This document shows, one piece after another, positions 63,646 through 64,000 of a DNA stretch of 64,000 nt. This stretch comes from JADKIH01 sp031417395 (GTDB taxonomy: Bacteria > Bacteroidota > Bacteroidia > AKYH767-A > 2013-40CM-41-45). A program made the position numbers and the translations under genes. The number at the start of each line of letters is the position of its first letter. The first letter of the stretch is position 1. The notes under the pieces are model-generated. The model was given only the letters and a program-made list of their open reading frames with translations, did not search any database and was not told the origin of the DNA. The stretch is from positions 62,001-126,000 of the forward strand of contig JANOVM010000052.1 of NCBI GenBank assembly GCA_031417395.1, written 5' to 3'.

Positions 63646-64000
63646 ATGAATAAATATATATTTCTGATTTTTATGCTGTTTGTAACTGACATTTTGTTTG
63701 GTCAAACAATAGAAGGCTATTCATTTGATAACTACAAAATAATAGACCCAATTCCCAAAAGTAAAGCTCAAATAGACTATTCAAGCAATCCTACTGCAAA
63801 ACAGATGCGGTCGAGGGTATCAAGTAGATATAGTTCAGGAGCAGTAGATTTCGCAGGATATTATATTACAATTATATGGGGATGTGGAACAGGTTGCATT
63901 CTCGGAGCAATGGTTGATGTAAGAGATGGGAAAGTTTATGATCTACCATTAGGTGAAGTAAAGGCTTATTACTTTTGCAATTCCGAAAAGGATGCGGATG
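63646..64000 (+). CDS. secreted protein with WGCGTGC motif (3' end outside window)
   Basis: 118 codons visible. Signal peptide (MNKYIFLIFMLFVTDILFGQ), then SGAVDFAGYYITIIWGCGTGCILGAMVDVRDGKVYDLPLG, split here as FAGYYITIIWGCGTGC and GAMVDVRDGKVYDLP. This is a widespread uncharacterised family of small periplasmic proteins with two conserved cysteines. No stop before the window end. Confidence 0.75.
   Translation, partial: MNKYIFLIFMLFVTDILFGQTIEGYSFDNYKIIDPIPKSKAQIDYSSNPTAKQMRSRVSSRYSSGAVDFAGYYITIIWGCGTGCILGAMVDVRDGKVYDLPLGEVKAYYFCNSEKDAD

Overview
The window is chromosomal DNA of a Bacteroidota bacterium. The lineage markers are a GldH gliding lipoprotein next to ricT and holB, a secreted protein with a type IX secretion (T9SS) C-terminal signal, a clade II nos operon, AT-rich intergenic DNA with several TAnnTTTG-type -7 elements, and mostly absent Shine-Dalgarno sequences. 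I cannot place the genus.

Layout. (1) 1-6906, + strand: a nitrous-oxide respiration operon: cytochrome c (cut by the window edge), nosZ, FAS1 lipoprotein, unknown membrane protein, nosL, nosD, nosF, nosY. (2) 7212-20139: mostly housekeeping genes: SulP anion transporter, a pair of M16 peptidases, gldH-ricT-holB, small secreted proteins, a class V aminotransferase, and scoA/scoB CoA transferase genes split by a truncated four-helix-bundle (S23/IVP) gene with its 8-bp repeats. (3) 20279-32856: two convergent arms of a surface-glycan type locus. The + arm has three polytopic GT-C-like proteins and a GT2 enzyme. The - arm has a GT2 enzyme, a STELLO/DUF288-like transferase, an FG-GAP-type anchored protein and a GH16-like lipoprotein. 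A similar C-terminal beta module recurs in four proteins across both arms. (4) 33036-40083: a fused dipeptide-type ABC ATPase, a DEDDy exonuclease, a GC-rich palindrome, and a 1319-residue secreted metallopeptidase. (5) 40233-40955: an inverted 8-bp repeat element, tRNA-Cys(GCA), its terminator, and a repeat-rich stretch.

(6) 40956-57504, - strand: the most interesting part. Nine tightly packed genes encode a SrfB-like actin/Hsp70-fold ATPase, a SrfC-like dynamin-type GTPase, a membrane-anchored subtilisin, a polytopic membrane protein, a second GTPase, a single-pass protein whose N-terminus may be GAP1-like, a membrane-anchored periplasmic protein, a periplasmic coiled coil, and a TPR/outer-membrane beta-barrel protein. 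Read together they look like one NTP-driven machine reaching from cytoplasm to outer membrane. SrfB and SrfC are known by name as putative virulence factors of proteobacteria, but I know of no mechanism for this nine-gene form.

(7) 57505-64000: accessory genes: an outer-membrane barrel, a T9SS cargo protein, an orphan 421-residue protein, a secreted staphylococcal-type nuclease, and a secreted protein cut by the window end.
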